Assembly (NCBI RefSeq): GCF_018687715.1
Contig: NC_056758.1
Coordinates: 868,001-932,000 of the forward strand
Direction of reading: 5' to 3'
Source: Carya illinoinensis
Taxonomy: Eukaryota > Streptophyta > Magnoliopsida > Fagales > Juglandaceae
Length of the DNA: 64,000 bases
In this document: piece after piece, positions 12,405-36,779 of the stretch
Position numbering within the stretch: the stretch's first letter is position 1
Layout of the letters: the number at the start of each line of letters is the position of its first letter
The notes under the pieces: generated by a model
What the model was told of the DNA's origin: nothing
The model's input: the letters and a program-made list of their open reading frames with translations, nothing else
The model's database searches: none
Position numbers and translations under genes: made by a program

Positions 12405-13005
12405 ATGGCTTGTGCAACAACAAGACCCACGTTCTCGTTCCACATTTCTACCTCTTTCCCTCAATCTTCACCTCCAAAACTCAAACCCCATTTCACCACC
12501 GCCCCTCCTTTGCTTCTCCCAAAACTCTCATTTCTTCACAAACCCAACAAACTCGGTACCCCATTCTCCATTGACATCTCCAAAGAAGACACCCCACCTC
12601 CAGCCAACAACCTGCTTCAAACCCTGATGAACCGCAAGAATCTCAAGAGAAGTTCGACATGCGCGGACTCGAAGAGAAGTTTGCAGTGTTAAACACTGGT
12701 ATATACGAGTGCAGGTCTTGTGGCCATAAGTATGATGAAGCTGTGGGAGACCCTTCATATCCAATACCGCCAAGTTTGCAGTTTGATAAGCTGCCCGAGG
12801 ATTGGAGGTGCCCAACTTGTGGAGCAGCGAGATTGCGGGGTTTGCGGAGAATCAACAGTATGGGCTTGGAGGGAATGCACTGACTTCTGGGCAGAAGGCT
12901 GTGATTATATATGGGAGCTTGTTGCCCTTCTCTGTCTTGTTCTTGTCAGGGTACTGGCTGCAATGGGTTGGAATTGGGGGAGGGGGAAAATGGGATATAG
13001 TTTAA
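12405..13005 (+). pseudogene. Rubredoxin-like protein (At5g51010 type), frameshifted, intronless
   Basis: Three frames read consecutively give one protein. 12405-12638 encodes a Ser/Pro-rich, transit-peptide-like N terminus ending LLQTLMNRK. From 12638 the next frame gives the rubredoxin domain, with CRSCGHKYDEAVGDPSYPIP and LPEDWRCPTCGAA; both CxxC iron ligand pairs are intact. From about 12826 a third frame gives EIAGFAENQQYGLGGNALTS and a membrane segment (YGSLLPFSVLFLSGYW). The first shift is at about 12636-12638. The second coincides with loss of about ten residues between the second CxxC pair and the EIAGF motif. Family members are thylakoid-anchored rubredoxins. Two frameshifts in otherwise well-preserved sequence suggest a young pseudogene. 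Assembly error or an unusual short intron at either break is an alternative. Confidence 0.75.
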
Positions 13006-13351
13006 GAGATTTTGTACCACTCTCTTTTCCTTTTTCTTTTACCGATTATAAATAATATTGGTTATGTTCATGTATATTGGATGTGTATTACAGATATTGG
13101 GAATTGTTATAATTCAGGGGAATTGATTAATTCCAAAAGGTATATTTTGTTTCATGGAGTTTTCTGTCCAAATGAATTGTGGGTACATAAACTAAGTAGC
13201 ATTTGAAGAACTGTTATCCAATTAGCTAAAAAAGTATGTTAGATTTTCCTTGGAGTGCGACTTCGTGACAAATTAATACAAGGTAACTTGTTTGTGATTG
13301 AGTGATTGAAAACAAGAATCTGAACCATTGCCATCTTTAGAACAAAACTTG

Positions 13352-13384
13352 TGGTGGAAGAAGAAGAAGAAGAAGAAGAAGAGG
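13352..13384. repeat. (GAA)n microsatellite
   Basis: A run of GAA triplets in the intergenic region between the rubredoxin-like sequence and the 3' end of XRN4. The rest of 13006-14050 shows nothing supportable. Confidence 0.8.
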
Positions 13385-14059
13385 AAGATATCAATGTAAG
13401 AATTCAATAAACTAATGGGTATATATTGATTTTATCACTCCGTTTCCTTTGTGTGTGCGTGCGTGTGAGCTCGAGTGTGTATGAGTTGCAATATCCTCAT
13501 GTTTAGTACGCTCATGGAAAGAAGTATATATCGATCATATTAGCCCTGATGAGTAAGACGCTCTTTGTTCCTAAAATATTTCCTTTTTAACTAGAATTGA
13601 AGTTTTCTTTCATGTGTTAAGCTTCAAAATTCCAGATCAATCTATCTCATGTGATCAACCAGACAAATTCTGTCGTTATGAATGATGAGGAAATTCGCTT
13701 GTATTATCCAACCCTCTAAAGCTCTCTTATGGCCATTCCTTTTGAGCAGAACACATTGAACAGAATGAACAACTTACACATTGATTACATCTCAAGTACA
13801 CAAACACAAAAGCAGCCTCTCTGCCGACTGAAATGTACAATTCCGTACTTGGTGATTACTCCCTTACACCAAGGGAGAACAAAGAATGACGAAATTGAAA
13901 GACAGACAAGCGCTAATTCCCATGCTAAATCAACTACGACCAACTAGTGTCCTCTAACAACCCAATAATAAGTTAATCTCTAATACAGCTCTAGCAAGTC
14001 TAAAAAGATGTCTCACATTGGTTCCAAACTTTCTGTGGTTTGTATTCAAGTTGAGTAAT

Positions 14060-14225
14060 GGTACATATAGTCGTGAAGTGTGCAAACGTCGTGCAATCAT
14101 TTTAAAAAAAAAAATGGAATCCATATTAAAAAATTAAATTTTTCTCATGTGGATTCCGTATTTATTCATTTTTCTCAAAATGATTGCACGGCACTTGCGT
14201 ACTCACGAATGCAAATATCATTTCT
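14060..14225. mobile_element. Fold-back MITE
   Basis: Inverted arms: cgtgcaatcattttaaaaaa on the left and tttctcaaaatgattgcacg on the right, with inner inverted ggaatccatatt/gtggattccg. It lies 220 bp beyond the XRN4 stop, probably in or near its 3' UTR. Confidence 0.65.
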
Positions 14226-14443
14226 CATTCAAGTTTTATATTCAGTACCTGTAGCAGCATGCAGCTTTGGGGGGACAAATGTACATTGACTGGCACATAT
14301 TGCCGTGTACTGTAAAACTCTAGAAATGAAACTGGTCGAAACTTTTTCTGTGATATAATAGAAAGAATGGAGAGAACAATATTGCCATGGTGAAACCTCA
14401 GACGGAAAACAGGCAAGATCAACCCAAACCACAACCATCACTG

Positions 14444-28957
<14,514 letters not shown>

Positions 28958-29110
28958 GGATCGTTGTCCGGGTCGGATCGATTTCTACTAAGATCCGAAG
29001 TTAGAGAGAGAGAGAGAGAGAGGGCTGGCGATCGAACAGAATCCGCCAGTGTGTACGGAACTTTGGGTGGTGTTTGGGTGCGAAGGGAATTATAGCTTTG
29101 GCTTGGAGGC
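28958..29110 (-). promoter_or_regulatory. XRN4 5' UTR / proximal promoter
   Basis: Directly upstream of the XRN4 ATG. On the coding strand it has a (CT)n run (plus-strand 29003-29021), common in plant leaders. No TATA box was assigned. Confidence 0.5.
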
Positions 29111-29890
29111 GGGAATTTACATGAACTGGTGGGGGACGGATGGAAATTTTGCGGTAACGCGCGTAGACTAGTTAGGTATCAACTTGGGATGGTAGGTGGT
29201 AGCGACCCGTACGAGTTTTGCTACTGGCGTATCGATCTGCTCATTTTGTTTATTTTATATTTAAAATTTAAATTAATATTATTTTTATTAAAATTTAATT
29301 TTTTTAATTAATCACATTAAATGATGTATATATTGATATGCAGAATCACTTAAAAAATAAATTAAATAAAAAATTAATTGTATTTAAAAGTTATTATATC
29401 AAGACCTTTTTTTTTTCTTCCAAAAAAAAATAATAATCAAGACTATTTACATACCTAATTTAATTTAAAAAATAAATTTTTAAAATTTAAATCTTATAAA
29501 TTAAATTATACTGTATGAATTATGTAGTATAAATGCTTTTCGATTTTTTTTCTTAGGCAAAGTTACAAGCGATAAAAGGCGAATTGAAAATGAAGTTCGG
29601 ATCTAATAGTTTTTATGGGAATGCTTTAATGATGGTATTGGAGGTAGCTCATGTAGTGATTATATGTCCAATAAAGGGCGTGTTTGAGACTCAAAATTTC
29701 TTATTATTTTTTACTCAAACATTACAAAAATATAAACACTTTTAGGATTTGTTTGGCAAGATAATTGTTTTCAAGTATTCTTATCCTTAAGCTTAAGCAA
29801 TCATACAATATCCTTGATCATCGATGAGAAAATACAATCCAAAGTTAAAATTTGTTTTAAATAGCGTGATGACTTCTAGAATTAGTTTAT
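29111..29890. other. Intergenic, AT-rich, no gene seen
   Basis: Very AT-rich with many short homopolymers. No coding region, RNA gene or complete element can be supported. Confidence 0.5.
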
Positions 29891-29893
29891 CTA

Positions 29894-30222
29894 ATGGGAT
29901 GTTTGGAGAATGAGATGAGAGTTTTGTACATAGTTGTAAAATGGTTTGTGAATATTAATGAGATAGTTTCAGTTAAGTATTTATTGAGAAAAAGTTAAAT
30001 AAAAAATATTACAAATTTAAAATATTATTATAATATTATTTTTATTTTTGAATTTAAAAAAGTTGAATTGTTTTTTATTTGAAACTTTGGAAAAATTGTA
30101 ATGAATATTATGAAAAAGTTATAATGATTAGTTTAAAAGTATTTTTATTTAAATGATATTTGAAAAAAAATAAGATAAATTGAGATGAGATGAGATAGAA
30201 ATTATTTTTAAACATAAACCTA
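29894..30222. mobile_element. TTTGG-ended MITE (atgagatgag family)
   Basis: Starts gggatgtttggagaatgaga and ends tgagatgagatagaaatt...aaacataaacct. The interior consists of aatattattataatattatt and gaatttaaaaaagttgaatt. Copies with the same interior lie at about 30780-31085 (inverted), 39758-39990, 40190-40413, 41028-41215 and 57328-57625. Confidence 0.65.
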
Positions 30223-30659
30223 GATGTTTGCTTCTCTAGCATCCATAAGAGTGGCACGTGCTTCTCGTTCTTATGGGCAATTAAGTGTGGTCCATACGAG
30301 TGGGAGTCTATTGTTTGGATAACTTCATTCCAATTATCGATCAACCATGAAGTCTGATGTTTAGTGTTTAGGATTAAAATGAGATTGTGGACTTGTCTAT
30401 TTAAAACTTGTACCTATTATTACTCTAACTAATAATATTCTCAAAATCCACTCCACATATCTCAAACCAATTAAATGGACTCAATATAACGGTGGTGATC
30501 TCTCCATCAAGAATGCATATGGGCTAGGTCAAATCAATTGGTTTCAAGATCAAACCCCACTTGATACAAAAGAGTTTAAAATTGGAATCGTTGTCGTTAA
30601 GCTGTATTCACGAGAGACGACCCCATTTGGGTTGTAAGATATTTTTATTAAGTAATGTT

Positions 30660-30770
30660 ACTCATCATCTCATGATATGACATTAGATAATTTGAGACTA
30701 TTTATTATATTTTACTTGTAAACTTATCATACAATACTACATCATGAGATAATGAGCGGATGATGAATAA
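30660..30770. mobile_element. Small fold-back element
   Basis: The arm ctcatcatctcatgatatga pairs with atcatgagataatgagcgga and the following tgatga, 110 bp end to end. Confidence 0.55.
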
Positions 30771-30779
30771 ATTTTTTCG

Positions 30780-31085
30780 TTTTGATTTCATCCCATCTCA
30801 CTCATCATCCAAACGCTATAGACACAAAACATTTTTTAATTTCAAATTTTTAACTTTTTCATCTAATCATTATAACTTTTTCAGATTTTTAAATAAAATA
30901 TAAAAAATAATTCAAATTTTTTAAATCCTAAAATAAAAATTATATTCTAATAATATTTTCACTTTATAATATTTTTATTCAACTTGTTCTCTATCTTTTT
31001 TCAAAATACAATAAAACATTTTAACTTAGAATATTTCACTATTATTCACAAATTTTTCATCTTATCCCAATCTCCAAACATCCCA
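30780..31085. mobile_element. TTTGG-ended MITE, inverted copy
   Basis: Begins catcccatctcactcatcat and ccaaacg, and ends cttatcccaatctccaaaca. It is the complement of the arrangement at 29894-30222, including the tataatatttttattcaact interior. Confidence 0.6.
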
Positions 31086-31920
31086 AAAACTTAACACGGA
31101 TAAGACTTCTCATATCTATTATATTATAATAAATGTCTATTTAATTGTAAATAGTGATTTTTTCTTGTTTTTCTGTTAGTTTTCTTGTTTCCCGTTAAAT
31201 CCCAATTAAGCCCCCTTTTGTGTCCGTTTGTATTCTATTATAATAAGTTCAAATTTGCAAGAAAAACAATGCCACATTATAATAAGTCCAGACTAGGGAT
31301 ACAATTGTTTTTTTTATACATTACAATAGGAAAACATTATAATAAGTTACAATTTGGAAAAAAATACGGGTCCATTTGCTCTCCTTTTTTCCCTTTTGTC
31401 TGTTAGTTTCATGTGCTCTCATTTTTTCCCTTTTATCTATGTGCCAGCAACTGAATATGTGAATATTGTTCATGCATTAGAATGGAAGCTGCAAACAGAA
31501 AGAGAAAATATATTAGAAATTAGATAATATATTATATTGCATGCTAGCGTAAAGACAATATATTATATTAGAAATTAGAAATTCTATTATATATTAGGAA
31601 CTGAAAATCTGAATATTGTCCATGCTACAGTCTTTTACGTGTGGACCTTAAAGTCTAACCATCGATTATAAAAAGCTATATACGGAGATTGGTACTACTG
31701 CATGGGGCCTCCTTTTTACTCCTAAAATTACAACATGATTAATATTTATAAAAGTCTAACCATTAATTAGAAAAATGTTGCAACCAAAACAAAAACATGA
31801 AGACGGGAATAGCCCAGCATGCAGTAGTCAGTTTTAAAGTTTAAATATCAAGATACATATTTCATAGGAATCCAAGAGGCATTGAACTATGTTTAAGAAA
31901 ACCATTCTATTAATTTCAAT
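31086..31920. other. Intergenic, no gene seen
   Basis: AT-rich with local duplicated words (attataataagt repeated near 31240-31340; ctcattttttcccttttatc and a similar run near 31380-31435). No supportable gene. Confidence 0.45.
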
Positions 31921-31924
31921 TTCT

Positions 31925-32420
31925 ATTACGCTCTATATCTCTCAAATCAAGTGCCTCTATATCTCTCAAATCAAGTGTGACCAAGCAATATAGTGGTGCT
32001 AAGGTTTCAAGGAAGATTGAAAATGTGAGCCTAACTGCATTTTTTATGTTTATAACATATATAGTCTATTTATGCATTATATATGTTTGTTCATATTTCT
32101 AAGAAATGAAGTAACTGATGCCATAAAACCTATAAATTCATAAAACTTATCAAAAAACTTATTCATCCAAGCGTATATTCATTTTATCTTCTATTTCTTT
32201 TAGTTTCTTTTACGCTCTATTTCTCTCAAATTAGGTGTGGCCAAGCAGTGGAGTGGTGCTAAAATTTGAAGGAAGATTGAAAATGTGAGTCTAACTACCT
32301 TTTATGTGTTTATAGTATACATAGTCTATCTATGCATCACACATGTTTGTTCATATTTCTAATAAATGAAGCCACTAATACCATAAAACTTAGAGATTCA
32401 TAAATTTTATTAAAAAACTT
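31925..32420. repeat. Imperfect direct duplication, about 290-bp period
   Basis: The block with tctctcaaatcaagtg, gtggtgctaaggtttcaagg, aagattgaaaatgtgagcct and tgtttgttcatatttctaag (about 31950-32160) recurs as tctctcaaattaggtgtggc, gtggtgctaaaatttgaagg, aagattgaaaatgtgagtct and tgtttgttcatatttctaat (about 32225-32420). A short inner duplication, ctatatctctcaaatcaagt, is present in the first copy. Confidence 0.8.
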
Positions 32421-32829
32421 ATAAGAAAAGTCAAAAACAAATAAAACATAATCCCTATAGCCAAACAATAATAAGAAGAAGAAAAATATAGTAGAAATAA
32501 TTAGAAAATCAATCTCAAAAACAGAGAAAAAAAAGGCAGAAAGTACCTGGAAAAGAGGGCCACTGTATAGTGATAGACTGTATCCAAACAAAGCAACAAG
32601 TTTCAAAAAAGAGAAGAAGAAGAGGAACATAGAAATTTAAGTAAATCAAATTGTATAGATTTTGTTTAGAAACCATATATAAATAAATGAACATAAATAA
32701 ATTTATGTATTCAATAATTTCATAACTTTAATACATTTTTTTAATAAAAAAAAAAGATCTATAGAGATTTGTCGATTATAAGAACCTTTAAATTTTTGGT
32801 ATAATATGATCTCAAGCTAAACATTTAGA

Positions 32830-33545
32830 ACTTAGAAATAAAAGAAGTCAAAACCATGAAAACAATTGTAGAGTAACAATCACCTCATTTAAAACTTTTA
32901 CCTTTTGTTTTGGCAAAAAAAACAAGGCACCAAATCAGATCAATTAAACTGTTAAAACATGCATAAAAATGAAACCATTGTCCAAAGTCCCCGCAAAAGA
33001 AAATAACCACCAAATCATATCAATTGATTCAAAAAAATGAAAAAGAGACGTAAGAACCATGAAAATAATTGTAGATAAGTAACAATTACATAAAAAAATG
33101 CACAAAAAGCAAACCATAATCCAAAGTCCTTGAAAAAAAAAACAAGGCACCAAATTAGATCAATTAAACTGTTAGACCATGCACAAAAATCAAACCATAG
33201 TCCAAAGCCCCTGAAAAAAAAAAAAAACCACAAAATCAAATCAATTAAATAAAAAAGGAAAAAGAGAATAAAATAATGACATGCAAACCTAAAAAAAAAC
33301 AATAAATTCTTTAATGATGAAAAGTCATGAGAAATATTACAAATAGTTTATGACGTGTAGAGAAGTAACGATCACATTAAAATAAGCACAAAAACCAAAC
33401 CACAATCCAAAGTCATTGAAAAAAAAACACCAAATCATATCATTTAAACTGTTAGAACATGCACAAAATATTAAACCCTAGTCCAAAGTCCCTACAAAAA
33501 ACAAACCAACAAATCAAATCGATGAAATAAAAAATGAAAAAGAGA
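32830..33545. repeat. Degenerate tandem repeat, about 220-280-bp period (host of the CACTA insertion)
   Basis: The words caccaaatcagatcaattaa, ctgttagaacatgcacaaaa, aaaccatagtccaaagtccc and gaaaaagaga recur at about 32928, 33148 and 33428, with a half unit near 33008. The same repeat continues after the CACTA element at 36663-36780 (atgacatacaaatc, gagaagtgttacaaatagct). This shows that the element split the array. Confidence 0.8.
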
Positions 33546-33576
33546 CACTACAAGGAATATAGCCTTTACCAGCACT
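33546..33576 (+). repeat. CACTA left terminal inverted repeat
   Basis: Begins CACTACAAGGAATATAGCC and pairs with 36632-36662. The outer 22 bp match exactly. Confidence 0.92.
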
Positions 33577-36240
33577 ATTGTGTGCGCCGCAACAAAATAC
33601 GCTGCTAATGTCATTTATTTACAGCGACATCAAAATCGACGTTGGTTCTCAGCGCGGAATTCTTATGGGCGCGGGGGGGAATAGGACTGTGAACTAATGT
33701 GGCGGAATTTTGTTGTAATACGTCGAAAAATGCCGCCGCAAAAATGTATATTCCCTTTACATCGTTTTATTACGTCGGGAATAGATACTTATTATAGCGA
33801 TATTATAATAATCGTTGTAATAAGTCCTGATTCTGTGCCTAACCCGTCCCGAAACCCCCCTTCCTGTGATTGTGATAGTTCACTTACAAGGAATCCCATT
33901 TCCCCTTTCCCCTTTCCCCTTTCTGAATTTCACAGTTTGTATATTGATGATTTCTTTTCGTCTGAAACAATACGCCGGTGAGGGGAAGCTCCGAAGGCAA
34001 GGACCACCATCTCGCTGCGTTGAAACTGCCGATTAGGTGTAGGTAATTTCATTTCCTCCACTGCGCGGTTTAGGTTTTCTTCAACTATCATATGGACTTG
34101 AATGTTGGGGATTAAGGTCTCGTAGCCTGAGTGTAGTCTTTAAAAGCATTTAATTTGTTTTAGTTGATTTTTGGTAGAGTTTTTCAATGGGCTCTGTATT
34201 CTCTTGCGATGACAGGGTATGTTGACCTCGATTTCCCTCTCAACTATGTACGCGGTCCATTGGCTTCCCAGGAAGTGAAGATATTCCTCTTCTGAACACT
34301 CAGATCCCGATTTTGTTGTAAGTATTTCTTGCTGCCTATTCTCTTTATTATTTCTCTATTTGTTGGAGATGGGAAAGTTATTATATTTGTCTTACCTTGA
34401 TAACACTAACGTGTTTTTTAGAAATGCCCCCTATTCTCTTTATTACTTCTCTTGTATAACCTTGATCTAATCCTTGTCTTTTGATTATAAAAATCTGCAC
34501 CTCTTACTTCTCAAGGTCATTGTGTCCATGTTTGGTATCTTTATTATAGGTTGAAGCAGCCAAATAGTGTTGATGTGGAAGGGCTCCAGAATAGGCATAT
34601 ACTGGACACAGGAAAATGCACTTGGTATGGCCATTTAACATGCTATTTTCCTGCATCCAATGTTGTTTCTTAAAATTCTTGGGGATGTTTGCTTATTTTT
34701 GCAATGATATATACTGCATTATCATTAGCCTCTTCTATTTGTACTAACACTTGCAAGGTTATATTGGGAGAAGCTAGTATGAGTTAAAGTTGGGAGATTT
34801 GGTCTTTGAATATTATATATGTACGAGCCTAATTAATTGAGGAAACACATATGTACGTTGAGATAAGGTTTACTTAGTTGGCAATCCATCATTATGGGTT
34901 GCAGCTGCTGATAGTTCTGAAGGTTTTAACCAGATGCAGTTGGGGGGGTTGGTTTCCCTCTTGCTCTCTAGTACATGACTATTTTGCAATGCATGTCATA
35001 GTTTGGCATTTCTTTTTGCATTTTAGTTATAATTAAGTTGCAGTATGTTAAGGCATTCATGGTAGCTGTAATTTTCTCTGGAATGGCATTTAAAGGATTC
35101 ACAAGGGGCCATTAAACTGTTGGAAGCTAATGTTTCAGGTTTATTGCACTAACTCATGAACACACTTCCTACTAGGTGGATGATTATTATAGGTTGTTAA
35201 GTGTACATTGGTTGCTTGTTTTGGTTGATGCATGGCTGGACCAAAATGTATGTGTGAGGATGTCTTCTAGTACTGGATGAAGGTTCAGGCCGGGATAGTG
35301 AACCTGCTGGATGCATGTTAGACCTAACTCTGTTTGATCACACTTGGAAGTTTTTTGTTGGGATACAAATCAACATGAACTGTTTTGTGGTATTGCTGAT
35401 TTACTGTGAAGCCTGAGTTAGCTGTGCGTGTGGAAAGTCATTCGATCCTGTCTCACCTAGCCCTGCCAAGCCATGTCTCGTTGCTGCCTATAAGTGTTAT
35501 GCATCATTTTGGATTCAGTTGTAAATGTTAAAGTTGTATTACATTTCCAGAATGTATTGACCTGCCACTTGAAGTTTGTAAATCTAATATTTCGTATGTA
35601 ATAGTTTAAAATTCTTGATCAATTCCTGGAAAACTGATCAAGGATTTTTAGCAGTTTATGAATGAATGTTCACATGGTTTCATATGAACTTTCTGAATAT
35701 ACTTGGGTTTGTTTGGGAATTCTGGATGTCATTTAGGATATTTTAGTTCTGTTGACCATTAACAACAGTTCATCAATAATATAGGAATGTATATATTCAT
35801 GATATATAGTGGTCTAATATTGCATAAATTCTGTACTTTTGTTATGGAGATGAATATATATATATATATAAGGTTTCTTAATGAACAATTATGTTCAGAT
35901 CCAATATTAGACGATACATATATATGATTCCAAAGTAATGTATATATATATGAATTTTTGAACTAAAAAAATAAATGTGTATGATCAGTTTGGTCAACAA
36001 GTGCTTATTCACCATTTTTATTCCACGCAATTTGGAACCTGGTTGCAAAAATTCAGCCATTAATAGATGCATCTTGTGTATTGATGTTCTGGGCGCGCGG
36101 TCAAACTTGTGACAGAAAAGTCTTTTAGCAGCGCTTATATAGACTATTGCGTTGAATATAAAATGTCGGGATTATTCAATGAGCAAGAGGAATTATTTTG
36201 CCTGCTTGATCACAACCTATAAATCCCAGGGCTCCAACAT

Positions 36241-36407
36241 TATTTGCAAGGAGGAAATAAAGTCGCATAAGAGTATTTGCAAGGTGGAAATAAAAGCTGC
36301 ATATAAGTATTTGCAAGGAGTAAATAAAGCTGCATAAGAGTATTTGCAAGGTGAAAATAAAAGCCGCATATGAGTATTTGCAAGGAGGAAATAAAGCCGC
36401 ATTAGAG
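36241..36407. repeat. Five tandem units of alternating 33 and 34 bp
   Basis: Each unit begins tatttgcaagg and contains gaaataaa and a gc(c/t)gcat core. Unit lengths run 33, 34, 33, 34, 33, so the array looks like a 67-bp dimer repeated 2.5 times. It lies inside the CACTA element about 250 bp from its right end and is followed by a truncated tatttac. Confidence 0.9.
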
Positions 36408-36631
36408 TATTTACATCAGTTTGTGTGGCCTGGTGGAGCCTTTTTTGTAACAGCAGATTTCCTTATTTGCGTTGACAACTACATCGTTGAAAAATAGTAT
36501 TTTCAACGTTATGGACAAGTCGTTGGAAATAAGAGCTTCCATCCAATGTTTGGCAACCATTCTGCAGCGATCAGGAAAATGACGGGAAAAATCATTTCCA
36601 ACGATTTAATTGCTTATTGCGTCAATTATCA

Positions 36632-36662
36632 AGTGCTGAAAAAGGCTATATTCCTTGTAGTG
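36632..36662 (-). repeat. CACTA right terminal inverted repeat
   Basis: Ends ...GGCTATATTCCTTGTAGTG, the exact complement of the left end for 22 bp. It is followed by the second aga target-site copy. Confidence 0.92.
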
Positions 36663-36779
36663 AGAATACAACAATGACATACAAATCAAAAAAATAAAAC
36701 CCATAAATTTTTAAGGATGATAGGTTATGAGAAGTGTTACAAATAGCTTATGATATATTGATCACATTAATATTAATCA

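Larger units (their letters stand above)
33546..36662. mobile_element. Non-autonomous CACTA (En/Spm) transposon, 3117 bp
   Basis: The left end cactacaaggaatatagcc... and the right end ...ggctatattccttgtagtg are perfect inverted repeats for 22 bp. They extend to about 31 bp with two mismatches (cagcact on both sides). A 3-bp target duplication, aga, flanks them (33543-33545 and 36663-36665), as expected for CACTA elements. No transposase coding sequence was found. Both ends are rich in cgttg/caacg and gcgtcaa-like subterminal words. The interior holds a GC-richer segment (33830-34340) and a short tandem repeat (36241-36407). Confidence 0.93.

Noticed and set aside
12118..12627. 169-codon plus-strand frame overlapping the rubredoxin-like sequence.
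   Set aside because: It is a different frame from the one encoding the rubredoxin transit region and has no recognisable domain.
13540..13570. ctgatgagtaaga as a possible hammerhead ribozyme core.
   Set aside because: No matching GAAA box or flanking helices could be found nearby.
33697..33981. 94-codon frame near the CACTA left end as a transposase fragment.
   Set aside because: There is no similarity to CACTA transposase motifs, and the sequence is subterminal repeat plus a C-rich segment.
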